DNA of 32,952 nucleotides from Desulfobulbus sp. (GCA_009778955.1 WRFD01000004.1:1-32952); one strand, 5' to 3'. Counted from the first letter of the stretch, positions 1 through 9,870 are shown. A program made the numbers and translations. Notes: generated by a model not told the origin, from the letters alone.

Positions 1-1437
1 ATCGACCTGGGCCTCTACGCCACCAAGATCGGCTTCACCTGCATCTTGGTGGTGGAGATGCCCGATGAGCTGCCGCTGATCATCGCGCGTTCCAAGGCCC
101 TCAACGCCAAGCCCATCCTCGGCATCCGCATCAAGCTCTCAGCCCAGGCCGGCGGCCACTGGTCGGAGTCCGGCGGCGAACGCTCCATCTTCGGGCTAAA
201 CACCAGCCAGATCATCCAGGCGGTGGACCTGTTGGCCAGCGCCGGCATGCTCGACTGTCTCAAGCTGGTCCACTACCATCTGGGCTCGCAGATCTCCAAT
301 ATCCGTGAGATCCGCACTGCGGTCAACGAGGCCTGCCGGGTCTATGCCGGCCTGGTCAAGGAGGGCGTCCAGGTCGAATACCTCGATCTCGGCGGCGGCC
401 TGGCGGTCGATTACGACGGCTCGCAGTCCAACTTCCTCTCTAGCCGTAACTACACCCTCAAGGAATACTGCACAGACATCATTGAGGCGGTGATGACCTC
501 GCTGTCCGGCGACGGCATCACCCATCCGATCATCGTCACCGAATCGGGCCGGGCCCTGGTGGCCTACTATTCGATCCTGCTGTTCAATATTCTCGATGTC
601 TCCCGGTTTCATGCCGATCCCCTGCCGGAAAAACTGCCGGAAGGCTGCCCGTCGCAACTTGAATACATGCACCAGGCCCTCAAGGATCTGACCATCCGCA
701 ACATTCAGGAGGTGTTGAACGACGCCATCTTCTACCGCGACGAGACCCGGCGACTGTTCCAGACCGGGCAGATCAGCCTGCGCGAGCGCTCACTGGCCGA
801 GCAACTGTTCTGGACCACGATCAACGAGATCAACCACCTGGCCAAGGAACTGAAGAATCCCAGTGCCGAACTCACCGACCTTGACCGGGTCCTGTCGGAT
901 TTTTATTGCGGTAATTTCAGCGTGTTCCAGTCGCTGCCCGACTCCTGGGCCATCGGCCAACTGTTCCCAATCATGCCCATCCACCGGCTCGACGAAGAAC
1001 CGAACCGCAAGGGCATCCTGACCGACATCACCTGCGACTGCGACGGCAAGATCGACCAGTTCATCGACAAGCGCGGCGTCAAGCGCTACCTGCCCCTGCA
1101 CGAGCTGCGGCCCTACGAGGAGTATATCCTCGGCGTCTTTCTAGTCGGCGCCTACCAGGAGACCCTGGGAGACCTCCACAACCTTCTGGGCGACACCAAC
1201 GTGGTCACTATCCGCATTCATGACAAGGGCGAGTTCGAATTCGTCAGCGAGCAGGAGGGCGACACCGTGGCCGAGGTGCTCTCCTATGTACAGTACGACC
1301 CCAAGCGACTCTTTGTCCGCTTCCGCGAGACCGCCGAGCAGGCGGTGCGCACGGGCAGGATCAGCGCCCAGGAGCGGCGGGAGATCGTCGAGGCCTACGA
1401 GGCTGGCCTGCGGGGCTATACCTATTTTGAGCGGTGA
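1..1437 (+). CDS. speA: Biosynthetic arginine decarboxylase, 5' end outside the window
   Basis: Frame is open from base 1 (IDLGLYATKIGFTCILVVEMPDELPLIIARSKALNAKPILGIRIKL); SpeA-like LVHYHLGSQISNIREIRTAVNEACRVYAGL and YLDLGGGLAVDYDGS motifs; stop at 1435-1437. Confidence 0.95.
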   Translation: MDLGLYATKIGFTCILVVEMPDELPLIIARSKALNAKPILGIRIKLSAQAGGHWSESGGERSIFGLNTSQIIQAVDLLASAGMLDCLKLVHYHLGSQISNIREIRTAVNEACRVYAGLVKEGVQVEYLDLGGGLAVDYDGSQSNFLSSRNYTLKEYCTDIIEAVMTSLSGDGITHPIIVTESGRALVAYYSILLFNILDVSRFHADPLPEKLPEGCPSQLEYMHQALKDLTIRNIQEVLNDAIFYRDETRRLFQTGQISLRERSLAEQLFWTTINEINHLAKELKNPSAELTDLDRVLSDFYCGNFSVFQSLPDSWAIGQLFPIMPIHRLDEEPNRKGILTDITCDCDGKIDQFIDKRGVKRYLPLHELRPYEEYILGVFLVGAYQETLGDLHNLLGDTNVVTIRIHDKGEFEFVSEQEGDTVAEVLSYVQYDPKRLFVRFRETAEQAVRTGRISAQERREIVEAYEAGLRGYTYFER

Positions 1438-1455
1438 CGCGCTTTTTCAAAAACA

Positions 1456-1878
1456 ATGGAACTGACGATTCGCTATGAATGCGCCGGGGTGGATTGGCGC
1501 GAGGTGACCGCGATCTTGCGGTCGGTCGGCATGGGCGTTTATGCTCCGGAACAGCACCGAAAAGGCTTTGAAGGCAGCTATGCCAGGGTGTTTGTCTACC
1601 ATGGGGCCAAGTTGGTCGGCTTTGGCCGGGCAATCGCCGATGGCGCCTATCAGGCGGCCTTCTACGACTGCGCGGTCGCCGTCGAGTATCAGGGGCAGGG
1701 GATAGGGAGAACAATCGTTGCGCATCTCCTGGATCGGGTGGAAGGCTGCAATGTTATCCTCTTCGCCACGCCGGGCAAGGAAGGGTTCTATGAACGGCTC
1801 GAATTCAGCAGGATGAAAACTGGTATGGCCCTGTTCAAGAACAGCGAGGTTATGCGGCAACGGGGGTTTATCGAGTAG
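1456..1878 (+). CDS. GNAT family N-acetyltransferase
   Basis: 140 aa ORF with acetyl-CoA binding motif (DCAVAVEYQGQGIGRTIVAHLL) and C-terminal GFYERLEFSRMKTGMALF. Confidence 0.85.
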   Translation: MELTIRYECAGVDWREVTAILRSVGMGVYAPEQHRKGFEGSYARVFVYHGAKLVGFGRAIADGAYQAAFYDCAVAVEYQGQGIGRTIVAHLLDRVEGCNVILFATPGKEGFYERLEFSRMKTGMALFKNSEVMRQRGFIE

Positions 1879-2098
1879 TGAAGAACGTTGCAGGCGTGGC
1901 GCTTGCCCGCAACCGGTTTGCATCAGGATGGCGCCAACGCTGGAGCATGGGAACCGTCAAAGCATCAATACTATGCCCATTTATTTGCAGTCACCGGGTT
2001 GTACAAACAGTGGGATATGGCTGGAGTGAGGATTAGCATTATCGGGGTCGTGGTGGTCAAAAATATAACAAAGAAGCATGACTATCAGGAGGGAGGAG

Positions 2099-2290
2099 AT
2101 GAATATTAACGTATTAATATTACTTGTATTGACTTCAATTATCCTGACTTCTTGACATCTGCGAAACCAATTATAACCCCATCAGGAGCGCAAGGTTATA
2201 AGATATGGCGCGATACCATCTCAATGCTATGCAAAAGCGGCCGAAATGCGCCCTCGCGGATATAACATCGAGGCTAAAGATCAGGATTAT
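2099..2290 (+). pseudogene. Decayed small lipoprotein-like gene (apparent frameshifts)
   Basis: Strong SD (aggagggaggag) then ATG; MNINVLILLVLTSIILTS followed by TGA. A single-base shift at the stop gives LTSC-TSAKPIITPSGAQGYKIWRDTIS, and returning to the first frame gives QCYAKAAEMRPRGYNIEAKDQDYWGM. This resembles a lipobox plus a small secreted-protein repeat. Confidence 0.4.
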
Positions 2291-2385
2291 TGGGGGATGG
2301 GAGATTTTGACTGTATATTAATAATTTCATTGATCCTATTGAGTCAATGCCTTGTCGGCAACATGAGATTTTTTCAATTAGATCA

Positions 2386-2407
2386 TTCCCACGCGCCAGC
2401 ATGGGAA
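2386..2407. repeat. REP-like palindrome (TTCCCACGC-gcca-GCATGGGAA)
   Basis: 9-bp dyad with one mismatch around a 4-nt centre; related half-copies at 1938-1954 and near 32229-32280. Confidence 0.5.
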
Positions 2408-2464
2408 CGCCCATGAGCCGGTTGCATTGCACTCCCAGTGAACATTTCCCCTAAGGAGGTTCCC

Positions 2465-3655
2465 ATGTCCCACGTTCTCATCATCGGCGCCGGCGGCGTC
2501 GGCAGCGTTGTTGTCCATAAGTGCGCCCAGGTCAGTGAGGTGTTCTCGCGCATCACCCTGGCCAGCCGGACCGTCTCCAAGTGCAAGGCCATCGCCGCCT
2601 CGGTCAAGGAACGCACCGGTGTGCAGGTGGCTGTGGAACAGGCGGATGCCGACAAGGTGGCCGAGACCGTGGCTTTGATTCAGCGGATCAAGCCGGACTT
2701 GGTGCTCAACGTGGCCCTGCCCTACCAGGATCTGCCGCTCATGGACGCCTGCCTGGCAACCGGGGTCGATTACCTCGACACCGCCAACTACGAGCCGCCG
2801 GATGTGGCCAAGTTCGAGTACAAGTGGCAGTGGGCATATAAGGAGCGGTTCGAAAAGGCGGGCATCATGGCCCTGCTGGGGAGCGGCTTCGACCCTGGGG
2901 TCACCAATGTCTACTGTGCCTGGGCGCTGAAGCATCATTTCGACGAGATTCACCAACTGGACATCATCGATTGCAATGCCGGCGACCACGGCCAGGCCTT
3001 TGCCACCAACTTCAACCCGGAGATCAACATCCGCGAGATCACCCAGCGCGGCCGCTATTGGGAGCACGGTGAATGGATGGAGACCGACCCGCTTTCCTGG
3101 TCCATGACCTACGACTTCCCCGAAGGGATCGGCCCGAAAAAATGTTTTCTCATGTACCACGAGGAACTGGAATCCCTGGTGCACAATCTCAAGGGGCTGA
3201 AGCGGGCGCGTTTCTGGATGACCTTTTCCGAGCAGTACCTCACCCACCTGCGGGTGCTGGAGAATGTAGGCATGACCCGGATCGACCCGGTGCGCTACCA
3301 GGGCGCCGAGATCGTGCCGATCCAGTTTTTAAAGGCGGTGCTGCCGGAACCGGCCTCGTTGGGGCCGCTAACCAGGGGACGCACCTGCATCGGCTGCGTG
3401 TTTACGGGCGTCAAGGACGGCAAGGAAAAGCGGATGTACATCTACAATATCTGCAGTCATGAGGAGGCCTACCGCGAAGTCGGCTCCCAGGCGATCAGCT
3501 ATACCACCGGCGTGCCGGCGATGATCGGGGCCAAGATGATGCTCCAAGGGCGGTGGAAACGGGCCGGAGTGTGGAATATGGAGGAGTTTGATCCCGATCC
3601 GTTCATGGCTGATCTCAACACCTACGGCCTGCCTTGGACCGTGATCGAACTGTGA
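2465..3655 (+). CDS. Carboxynorspermidine synthase (saccharopine dehydrogenase family)
   Basis: N-terminal Rossmann motif MSHVLIIGAGGVGSVVVHKCAQ; SD aaggagg before ATG; directly overlapped by the nspC-like gene. Confidence 0.9.
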   Translation: MSHVLIIGAGGVGSVVVHKCAQVSEVFSRITLASRTVSKCKAIAASVKERTGVQVAVEQADADKVAETVALIQRIKPDLVLNVALPYQDLPLMDACLATGVDYLDTANYEPPDVAKFEYKWQWAYKERFEKAGIMALLGSGFDPGVTNVYCAWALKHHFDEIHQLDIIDCNAGDHGQAFATNFNPEINIREITQRGRYWEHGEWMETDPLSWSMTYDFPEGIGPKKCFLMYHEELESLVHNLKGLKRARFWMTFSEQYLTHLRVLENVGMTRIDPVRYQGAEIVPIQFLKAVLPEPASLGPLTRGRTCIGCVFTGVKDGKEKRMYIYNICSHEEAYREVGSQAISYTTGVPAMIGAKMMLQGRWKRAGVWNMEEFDPDPFMADLNTYGLPWTVIEL

Positions 3656-4836
3656 GCGAAGCTCGCTATAGGGGCAGATATGCCTGCCGGTTCGATCCGG
3701 AGCGGGTCGCCACCCCGGCCTTCGTGATCGACGAGGGCTTGCTGGCTGACAACATGGCCATCCTGGCTAGAGTCAAGGAACTGACCGGCTGCAAGATTTT
3801 ATTGGCCCTGAAATGTTTCGCCATGTTCAGCGTCTTTCCGCTCCTGCGGCAGACGCTCGACGGAGTCTGCTGCAGCTCGCCGCACGAGGCGCGCCTGGGG
3901 CAGGAGGAGTTCGGCCGCGAGGTCCACAGCTTCGCCGCCGCCTATTCGGCCGATGACATCATCCAACTGGCCGCGACCTCGGATCACCTGGTGTTCAACT
4001 CCTTCAACCAGTGGCAGCGGTTTCGCGGCCTGGCCGAGGAAGGCGCCCGGGCGGCCGGGAAGGACATCGCCTTTGGCCTGCGCATCAACCCGGAGCATTC
4101 GGAAGGGACGACCCCAATCTACGATCCCTGCGCCCCGGGGTCCAGGCTGGGCATCCGGCGAGCCGATTTCCGTGCTGACCTGATGGACGGCATCAGCGGC
4201 CTGCACTGGCACAACCTTTGCGAACAGGACGCCGACTGCCTGGAGCGAACCGTGGCCGCAGTGGAGCGCGGCTTTGCCGACATCCTGCCGCGCATGGCCT
4301 ACGTCAACTTTGGCGGCGGGCACCATATCACTCGGCCGGGATACCAACTCGATCTGCTGATCGACATCGTTGGTCGCTTCCAAGAGCGCTGGCGTACCCA
4401 GGTGTACCTGGAACCCGGCGAGGCGGTGGCCCTGAACGCCGGCTACCTGGCGGCCACGGTGCTGGACGTGGTCCGGGCCGACATGCCGATGGTCATCATC
4501 GACGCCTCGGTGCCGGCTCACATGCCCGACGTGCTGGAAATGCCCTACCGGCCGCATATCGTCGGCTCAGGCGAAGCGGGCGAAAAGGCGTGGACCTGCC
4601 GGATCGGCGGGATTTCCTGCCTGGCCGGCGACGTGGCGGGCGTATACTCCTTTGACCAGCCTCTGGTCCCTGGCGACCGGTTGGTTTTCACCGACATGGC
4701 CATTTACACCATGGTTAAGACCAACACCTTCAACGGCGTGCAACTGCCCGCGATCCTTAGATACCGGCCAACGGACGACCAAATGTTCCTGGTTCGCCAA
4801 TTCGGCTACGAGGATTTCAAGACCCGGCTGTCCTGA
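3652..4836 (+). CDS. nspC: Carboxynorspermidine decarboxylase (PLP, alanine-racemase fold)
   Basis: GTG start overlaps the upstream stop (gTGA). ATPAFVIDEGLLADNMAILARVKELTGCKILLALKCFA and YVNFGGGHHITRPGY motifs. Confidence 0.9.
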   Translation: MSEARYRGRYACRFDPERVATPAFVIDEGLLADNMAILARVKELTGCKILLALKCFAMFSVFPLLRQTLDGVCCSSPHEARLGQEEFGREVHSFAAAYSADDIIQLAATSDHLVFNSFNQWQRFRGLAEEGARAAGKDIAFGLRINPEHSEGTTPIYDPCAPGSRLGIRRADFRADLMDGISGLHWHNLCEQDADCLERTVAAVERGFADILPRMAYVNFGGGHHITRPGYQLDLLIDIVGRFQERWRTQVYLEPGEAVALNAGYLAATVLDVVRADMPMVIIDASVPAHMPDVLEMPYRPHIVGSGEAGEKAWTCRIGGISCLAGDVAGVYSFDQPLVPGDRLVFTDMAIYTMVKTNTFNGVQLPAILRYRPTDDQMFLVRQFGYEDFKTRLS

Positions 4837-4987
4837 GCCTGCCCGTGCGCGGCCGCCTTTGCGTTGCTGATTTTACCCCTTGGGCTGGGCATTGACAGAT
4901 GGCGAATTCTTGAATAGGGTGGCGAGCATCGCATCACCGCAAAGCGCACAGGATGTTGTTTTCATACTCGCCAACAAAGAGGAATCC

Positions 4988-6181
4988 ATGCAAGACATGC
5001 TGTATACGCCCAAAAGTGAAGTCGACGCCCGCATCCGGCTGTTCCAGAAAACCTTGGACCAGATGGGGCTCGACGGCGCCCTGATCGTCCACCACACCAA
5101 CCTGTTCTACCTGAGCGGCACCTCGCAGTCGAGCCACCTCTTCATCCCCCGATCCGGCGCGCCGCTGCTCATGGTGCGCAAGAGTTTCGAGCGCGCCTGC
5201 CGGGAAGCGCCGCTGGACAATATCCTGAATGTCAAAAGCCTGAAAATGATTCCGGAAATCCTGAAGGAGCGGGGACTGGCGATCGATACCATCGGACTGG
5301 AGCTGGATGTCATCCCTTACAATACCTGGCAGTTTTACGGCAAGATCTTCAAGGAGACCACCTTCAGCGACATTTCCGAGGCCCTCAAGCTCATCCGAAC
5401 CGTTAAATCCGAGTATGAGATCGGCCTGCTGCAGGGAGCCTGCCAGGTGCTCGACCAGGTCTTCGCCGAGGTCCCGTCCCTGCTCCGTGAAAACATGACG
5501 GAGATCGAGCTGGCCAGCCTGTTCGAGGGGGGCATGCGGCGGCGCGGCTATGGCGGCTGTTCCAAGATGCGCGCCTTTAATCAGGATTTCTTCTTGGGTA
5601 ACGTGACCTCCGGCGTCAGTGGCGCGGCGGCCACCTACTTCGACGGCCCGGTGGGCGGCTATGGCCTGACCCCGGCCAACAATCCGCACGGCGCGGGCTG
5701 GAAGACCATCGGCCGCAACGAGATCGTCTACGTTGACTACACCTGCGTGATCAACGGCTACACAGCCGACGGCGCCCGGATGTTCGTCCTCGGCGAGGTC
5801 TCCGAGCAGTTGCGCCGGGGCCATGCCGCATCCTTGGAGATCCAGGCCGAATTGGTGGCCATGATCAAGCCGGGCACGATCTGCGAGGATGTCTATGCCA
5901 AGTCGGTCGAGCTGGCCGAATCCCTGGGGTTGCAGGAGCATTTCATGGGCATCGGCAACGACCGGGTCCGCTTCGTCGGCCACGGGGTTGGCCTGGAACT
6001 CGACGAATATCCGATCTTCGCCAAGGGAGTGAAGATGCCTCTGAGCGAGGGCATGACCTTTGCTTTGGAGCCAAAATTCGTTTTCGCGGAAGGGGCCATC
6101 GGCATCGAAAACACCTACGTGCTCCGGGGACATGGCGCCCAGATGCTGACCCACGCCCCGGAGGCCATCATCCAGGTCTGA
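4988..6181 (+). CDS. M24 family Xaa-Pro peptidase / aminopeptidase P-like protein
   Basis: MQDMLYTPKSEVDARIRLFQKTLDQMGLDGALIVHHTNLFYLSGT; catalytic-domain motifs VYVDYTCVINGYTADGARMF and FVGHGVGLELDEYP. Confidence 0.88.
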   Translation: MQDMLYTPKSEVDARIRLFQKTLDQMGLDGALIVHHTNLFYLSGTSQSSHLFIPRSGAPLLMVRKSFERACREAPLDNILNVKSLKMIPEILKERGLAIDTIGLELDVIPYNTWQFYGKIFKETTFSDISEALKLIRTVKSEYEIGLLQGACQVLDQVFAEVPSLLRENMTEIELASLFEGGMRRRGYGGCSKMRAFNQDFFLGNVTSGVSGAAATYFDGPVGGYGLTPANNPHGAGWKTIGRNEIVYVDYTCVINGYTADGARMFVLGEVSEQLRRGHAASLEIQAELVAMIKPGTICEDVYAKSVELAESLGLQEHFMGIGNDRVRFVGHGVGLELDEYPIFAKGVKMPLSEGMTFALEPKFVFAEGAIGIENTYVLRGHGAQMLTHAPEAIIQV

Positions 6182-6351
6182 TCCGCCGTTTTTGTTTGCA
6201 AGGGGCGCCTCCGGCCGGGGCAAAGCCTGCCGCACCAGCTTATCTGCCCTCTGGCAGGAAATATTCTTGACTCTGGATCGATTTTGCTAGACCCTATATT
6301 TTAACGCTTTGCATGCCTTTCAACGAGTGAACACCATCGATCAAGACGTAT

Positions 6352-6957
6352 ATGCATCCTTTTTTTCACCCGGGCCGTAAACCCCAGCCCAGGCGGGAGA
6401 CCCTCATCCCGACTGTTCTGCCCCGCACGCAAACCTCCGGCCCGGCGCCCTCGCTCCAGGGAGACATCGGAGTTATTCCGGTCGAGAACATTTTTCAGTT
6501 GATCGATTTCTCGGCCGTGACCGGGAAACTTGAAATCCATGCCAAGGACAACGGCGGCATTTTCTACTTCCGCAAGGGAATACTCATCCACGGCCTGTTG
6601 AAAGTCAACCAGCGCAAGATCGGCCAGATTCTCCTCGACGCCCAGGCGATCACCGAGGAGCAGTTGCAGGAATGTTTACAGTTGTACAAACAATCCGGGA
6701 CGCGGCAGCGGTTCGGCAAATTCCTCTTGGAAAAGGGCTATGCCCAGCCCTATTTGCTGGATAAATCACTGCTCAACCAGATCAGGGAAGCCTTCTTCGA
6801 GGCTCTTTCCTGGACTGAAGGCAGCTACAAGTTCTTCGCCGGCCAGGAACCCGATCCGGACGAGATTCAAATGTATGGGCGGATCGATCGCCTGCTCCTT
6901 GAAGGCATGGTGCATATTGATCAGGTTTCCTCGACAGAGAAGGACGGCGGCGCTTGA
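6352..6957 (+). CDS. DUF4388 (PATAN-like) domain protein
   Basis: GDIGVIPVENIFQLIDFSAVTGKLEIHAKDNGGIFYFRKGILIHG...KIGQILLDAQAITEEQLQECL, typical of DUF4388 proteins. Confidence 0.7.
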   Translation: MHPFFHPGRKPQPRRETLIPTVLPRTQTSGPAPSLQGDIGVIPVENIFQLIDFSAVTGKLEIHAKDNGGIFYFRKGILIHGLLKVNQRKIGQILLDAQAITEEQLQECLQLYKQSGTRQRFGKFLLEKGYAQPYLLDKSLLNQIREAFFEALSWTEGSYKFFAGQEPDPDEIQMYGRIDRLLLEGMVHIDQVSSTEKDGGA

Positions 6958-7209
6958 TTCCGACCCGACTCCGGGCCCGTTGCCGCCGCAATCAACTTTC
7001 CTCTCCGTTCTTATGTCCGCAGGGTTACTTTCTGTTCGATTATCCATCGCTGCTGTAGTATAGAGCAATCATTTTTCCATTATAGCCGGGACAGCGGCCG
7101 AGGGGCGAACATCACCCTGGCTCCGCGCGGACGTGGAATATCTTTGCCAGGCATGACAACCATGCGCATCGGCCGGACGGCGATCCCCTGGCCGAGGTGC
7201 GCTTGATCG

Positions 7210-8679
7210 GTGGTTGACAGTGCCTGGATCGATCTGGGAGCAGGCACGGGAGTTATGGAGCAGGACAAAATCTTCGAGCGGTTGATGCAGCTCGTCATCC
7301 ACTACTATCATGACCGGGACCAGGGGAAGTTCGTCGACTACCTCGATCTCGAACCTCTTCGTCAGCGGCTTGGTCTTGAAGATGAGCGTGGCCGGGGCGA
7401 TTGGGATGCGCTTTTCACCTGGGTGGAGCGCTATCTGGCGCATGCCGTCAGGACTGACCATCCCGCCTACCTCAACCGCATGTGGGCCGGCGCCAACCTG
7501 CCGTCGGTGATCGGCGAGGTGATCGTCGCCGTTACCAACACCTCGGCCTGCACCTTCGAGACCGCGCCGGTATCGACCCTGATGGAAAAGTACCTGCTGC
7601 AGACCATGCTCGACCTGGTCGGCTTCAAGGGGGGGTGCGGCCAGATGACCACCGGCTCGAGCAACGCCAACATGTTGGCCATGATGGCCGCCCGCAACGA
7701 CCTGCAACCGGAGGCCAAGCAGCGTGGATTGTTCGGCAGCTCACACCTGGTCGCCATGGTCAACGCCGACGCCCACTATTCCATGGATCGGGCCGCCAAT
7801 ATTCTCGGCCTGGGCACGGACCACCTGCTCAAGGTCCCGGTGGACGACCACGGCCGCATGCGCATCCCTGCCCTGGAAGGTCTGCTGGCCGAGACGGTTG
7901 CCTCAGGCGGCAAACCCTTTTTCGTGGTGGCCACCGCCGGCACCACGGTGCGGGGGAGCTATGATCTCGTGGAGCCATTGCTCAAGCTGCGCGAGCGCTA
8001 TGGTTTCTGGCTGCACGTCGACGGAGCCTGGGGTGGTTCGGTGATCTTCAGCGACCGCCTGCGCCGGCGGTTTTTGCCCGCGCTCGCACAGGCAGACTCC
8101 TTTACCCTCGATTTCCACAAGATGATGGGCACGGCCCTGATGTGCAATGTGCTGCTGTTCAACCGCCAGCCCGTGTTTCTGCGGGAGGTGTGCAGCGCTG
8201 GCGACGAGTCCTATATTTTTCACCAGGGCGAAGGCGACGAGGTCCGCGATCTCGGCACCCTGTCCCTGCAATGCGGCCGCCGGGTTGACAGCCTCAAGTG
8301 GTTCCTCGACTGGAAATTTTACGGTCAGGCCGGCCTGGCCGAACGGGTGGAGCGCTATTTGGAGCTGTGCCAATATGCCGAAGACCAGGTGGACCGCCTG
8401 CCCGAGCTGGAGATGGTGGCGCCCAGGGAATCCTTCAACGTGTGTTTCCGGTTCCGGTCTCCGGAGGGCATCCCGGCCGCGCCGTTCAATCAGGCGCTAC
8501 GGGAACGGCTGCACCGCTCCGGCCGCGCCCTGGTCGGCACGGGGTATGTCAACGGCCAACTGGCCCTGCGGCTGCTGATCACCAACATCAATGTCGGCAA
8601 ACCCGAGATCGACCACTTCTTCCAGTCGGTTATCGAAACCGGAAGGGAGTTGCTGGCCGAAAGGAGCGGCCGGCCATAA
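7210..8679 (+). CDS. Group II PLP-dependent decarboxylase (glutamate/cysteine sulfinate/diaminobutyrate type)
   Basis: HVDGAWGGSVIFSDRLR and TLDFHKMMGTAL (PLP lysine), SLQCGRRVDSLKWFLDWKFYG. Start could be GTG 7210 or ATG 7255. Confidence 0.85.
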   Translation: MVDSAWIDLGAGTGVMEQDKIFERLMQLVIHYYHDRDQGKFVDYLDLEPLRQRLGLEDERGRGDWDALFTWVERYLAHAVRTDHPAYLNRMWAGANLPSVIGEVIVAVTNTSACTFETAPVSTLMEKYLLQTMLDLVGFKGGCGQMTTGSSNANMLAMMAARNDLQPEAKQRGLFGSSHLVAMVNADAHYSMDRAANILGLGTDHLLKVPVDDHGRMRIPALEGLLAETVASGGKPFFVVATAGTTVRGSYDLVEPLLKLRERYGFWLHVDGAWGGSVIFSDRLRRRFLPALAQADSFTLDFHKMMGTALMCNVLLFNRQPVFLREVCSAGDESYIFHQGEGDEVRDLGTLSLQCGRRVDSLKWFLDWKFYGQAGLAERVERYLELCQYAEDQVDRLPELEMVAPRESFNVCFRFRSPEGIPAAPFNQALRERLHRSGRALVGTGYVNGQLALRLLITNINVGKPEIDHFFQSVIETGRELLAERSGRP

Positions 8680-8697
8680 TCGACAAGCGAGACAGAC

Positions 8698-9510
8698 ATG
8701 AGTGACAACGACTATATGGTGACTCAGAAAGAGGCGGCCGACTTTCTCAAGGTCTCGACCAAATCCATCAGTCGATATCGTAAGCGAGGTCTGCCCTACA
8801 AATTGGTGCTCAACCCGGTGACCGGCAAGCAGGAGGTCCGCTTCCGCTCTACCGATCTGGAACGATGGGACGAGGGGCGGCAACTGCTTGCCACCTATGC
8901 CCGTGACGGCGAGGAAACCGCCGCCAGCGAAGCGCGACCCGCCGGTTCGTCGGCGGGCCTTGGCGCCGGGGCCAGTTTACTGGACGACCTTTTGTTGTCC
9001 TACAAACAGCAGATCGAGTTGCTGCGCGAGCAGTTGGAAGATATGCGCGAACAGTTGGCGCGCCGCGACCGGCAGATCGACGACCTGATGCGGCTGGTGG
9101 TGGGTCTGCGGCTGGAATACAAGCCTCTGCCCGCCGTGGCCGAGCCTGTCACGACCGGGGACCGGCAAACGGGCGGGCATGAGGAGAAACAGGCGGCAGA
9201 CATCTACGAGGCCGTGGCGCTGCCAACCGCCGCGCTCGCGCCGCCACGCCCCGAACCGGGACGGAGCGGGGTCAAACCGTCCCGGTCCAGTAAGGCGCGG
9301 AAAACGTTCAGTTGGGAGCAACTTGCGGTCTCGATCCAGCGGTTGCGGCGGAAGGGAAAAAGCTACGAGGAAATCGCCCGGGGTCTCAACCAGATCAACG
9401 TGGCCACGCTCTCCGGCCATCCAGAGTGGACAGTGCTGGAGGTGCAGGCGCTGCTGCCGGGACTGGTGGCGCCGGCGCCCAGCGCCATGACCGGCGGGAA
9501 CGTTTTCTAA
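8698..9510 (+). CDS. Helix-turn-helix (MerR/excisionase-type) DNA-binding protein
   Basis: MVTQKEAADFLKVSTKSISRYRKRGLPYKLVLNPVTGKQEVRFRSTDLERW; coiled-coil middle (LLREQLEDMREQLARRDRQIDDLMRLV); second possible HTH at the C terminus. Confidence 0.7.
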   Translation: MSDNDYMVTQKEAADFLKVSTKSISRYRKRGLPYKLVLNPVTGKQEVRFRSTDLERWDEGRQLLATYARDGEETAASEARPAGSSAGLGAGASLLDDLLLSYKQQIELLREQLEDMREQLARRDRQIDDLMRLVVGLRLEYKPLPAVAEPVTTGDRQTGGHEEKQAADIYEAVALPTAALAPPRPEPGRSGVKPSRSSKARKTFSWEQLAVSIQRLRRKGKSYEEIARGLNQINVATLSGHPEWTVLEVQALLPGLVAPAPSAMTGGNVF

Positions 9511-9614
9511 AGGCTGCGCCTGCCCCCTGGTCGCGTCTTCCGCGCGTTTTTCCGTGCGGACCGCAATCGCGGCTTGACTTCGCCGCATGCCCCAGGTAGG
9601 ATGGGCCGCATTGA

Positions 9615-9779
9615 GGTTCAGGTGTCCGTATCAACGGATGAAAAGGGAATCCGGTGTGATGCCGGAACGGGCCCGCCGCTGTAACCGGGGACGAATTCCG
9701 CACAACCGCCACTGTTCCGGCACGGGATGGGAAGGCGCGGAAGGAGGATGAGCCGGAAGTCAGAAGACCTGCCTGAACC
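9615..9779 (+). promoter_or_regulatory. Cobalamin riboswitch
   Basis: Consensus blocks aaaagggaatccggtg, gggcccgccgctgtaaccgggga, gccactg, gggaaggcgcgga, aggatgagccggaagtcagaagacctgcc; P1 stem ggttcagg (9615-9622) pairs with cctgaacc (9772-9779). Confidence 0.95.
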
Positions 9780-9840
9780 ATGCACCGACCTCTCAGGCGA
9801 ACGGGACGGTGGCGGACTCCAGCGGTAAAGAAGGGACATC

Positions 9841-9870
9841 CTGGATCAATTTTGGTCCGGGTTTTTTTTT
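9841..9870 (+). terminator. Intrinsic terminator, probable riboswitch expression platform
   Basis: ctggatc-aatttt-ggtccgg (7 bp incl. wobble) followed by g and T9, between the riboswitch and the cbiK start. Confidence 0.65.

Noticed and set aside
196-672. Long antisense ORFs opposite speA and most other genes (e.g. 196-672, 4934-6235, 9846-10796, 10688-11887, 15010-16536)
   Set aside because: These are typical antisense open frames of high-GC coding DNA. The sense strand has clear family motifs, while the antisense peptides are low-complexity and unlike known domains.
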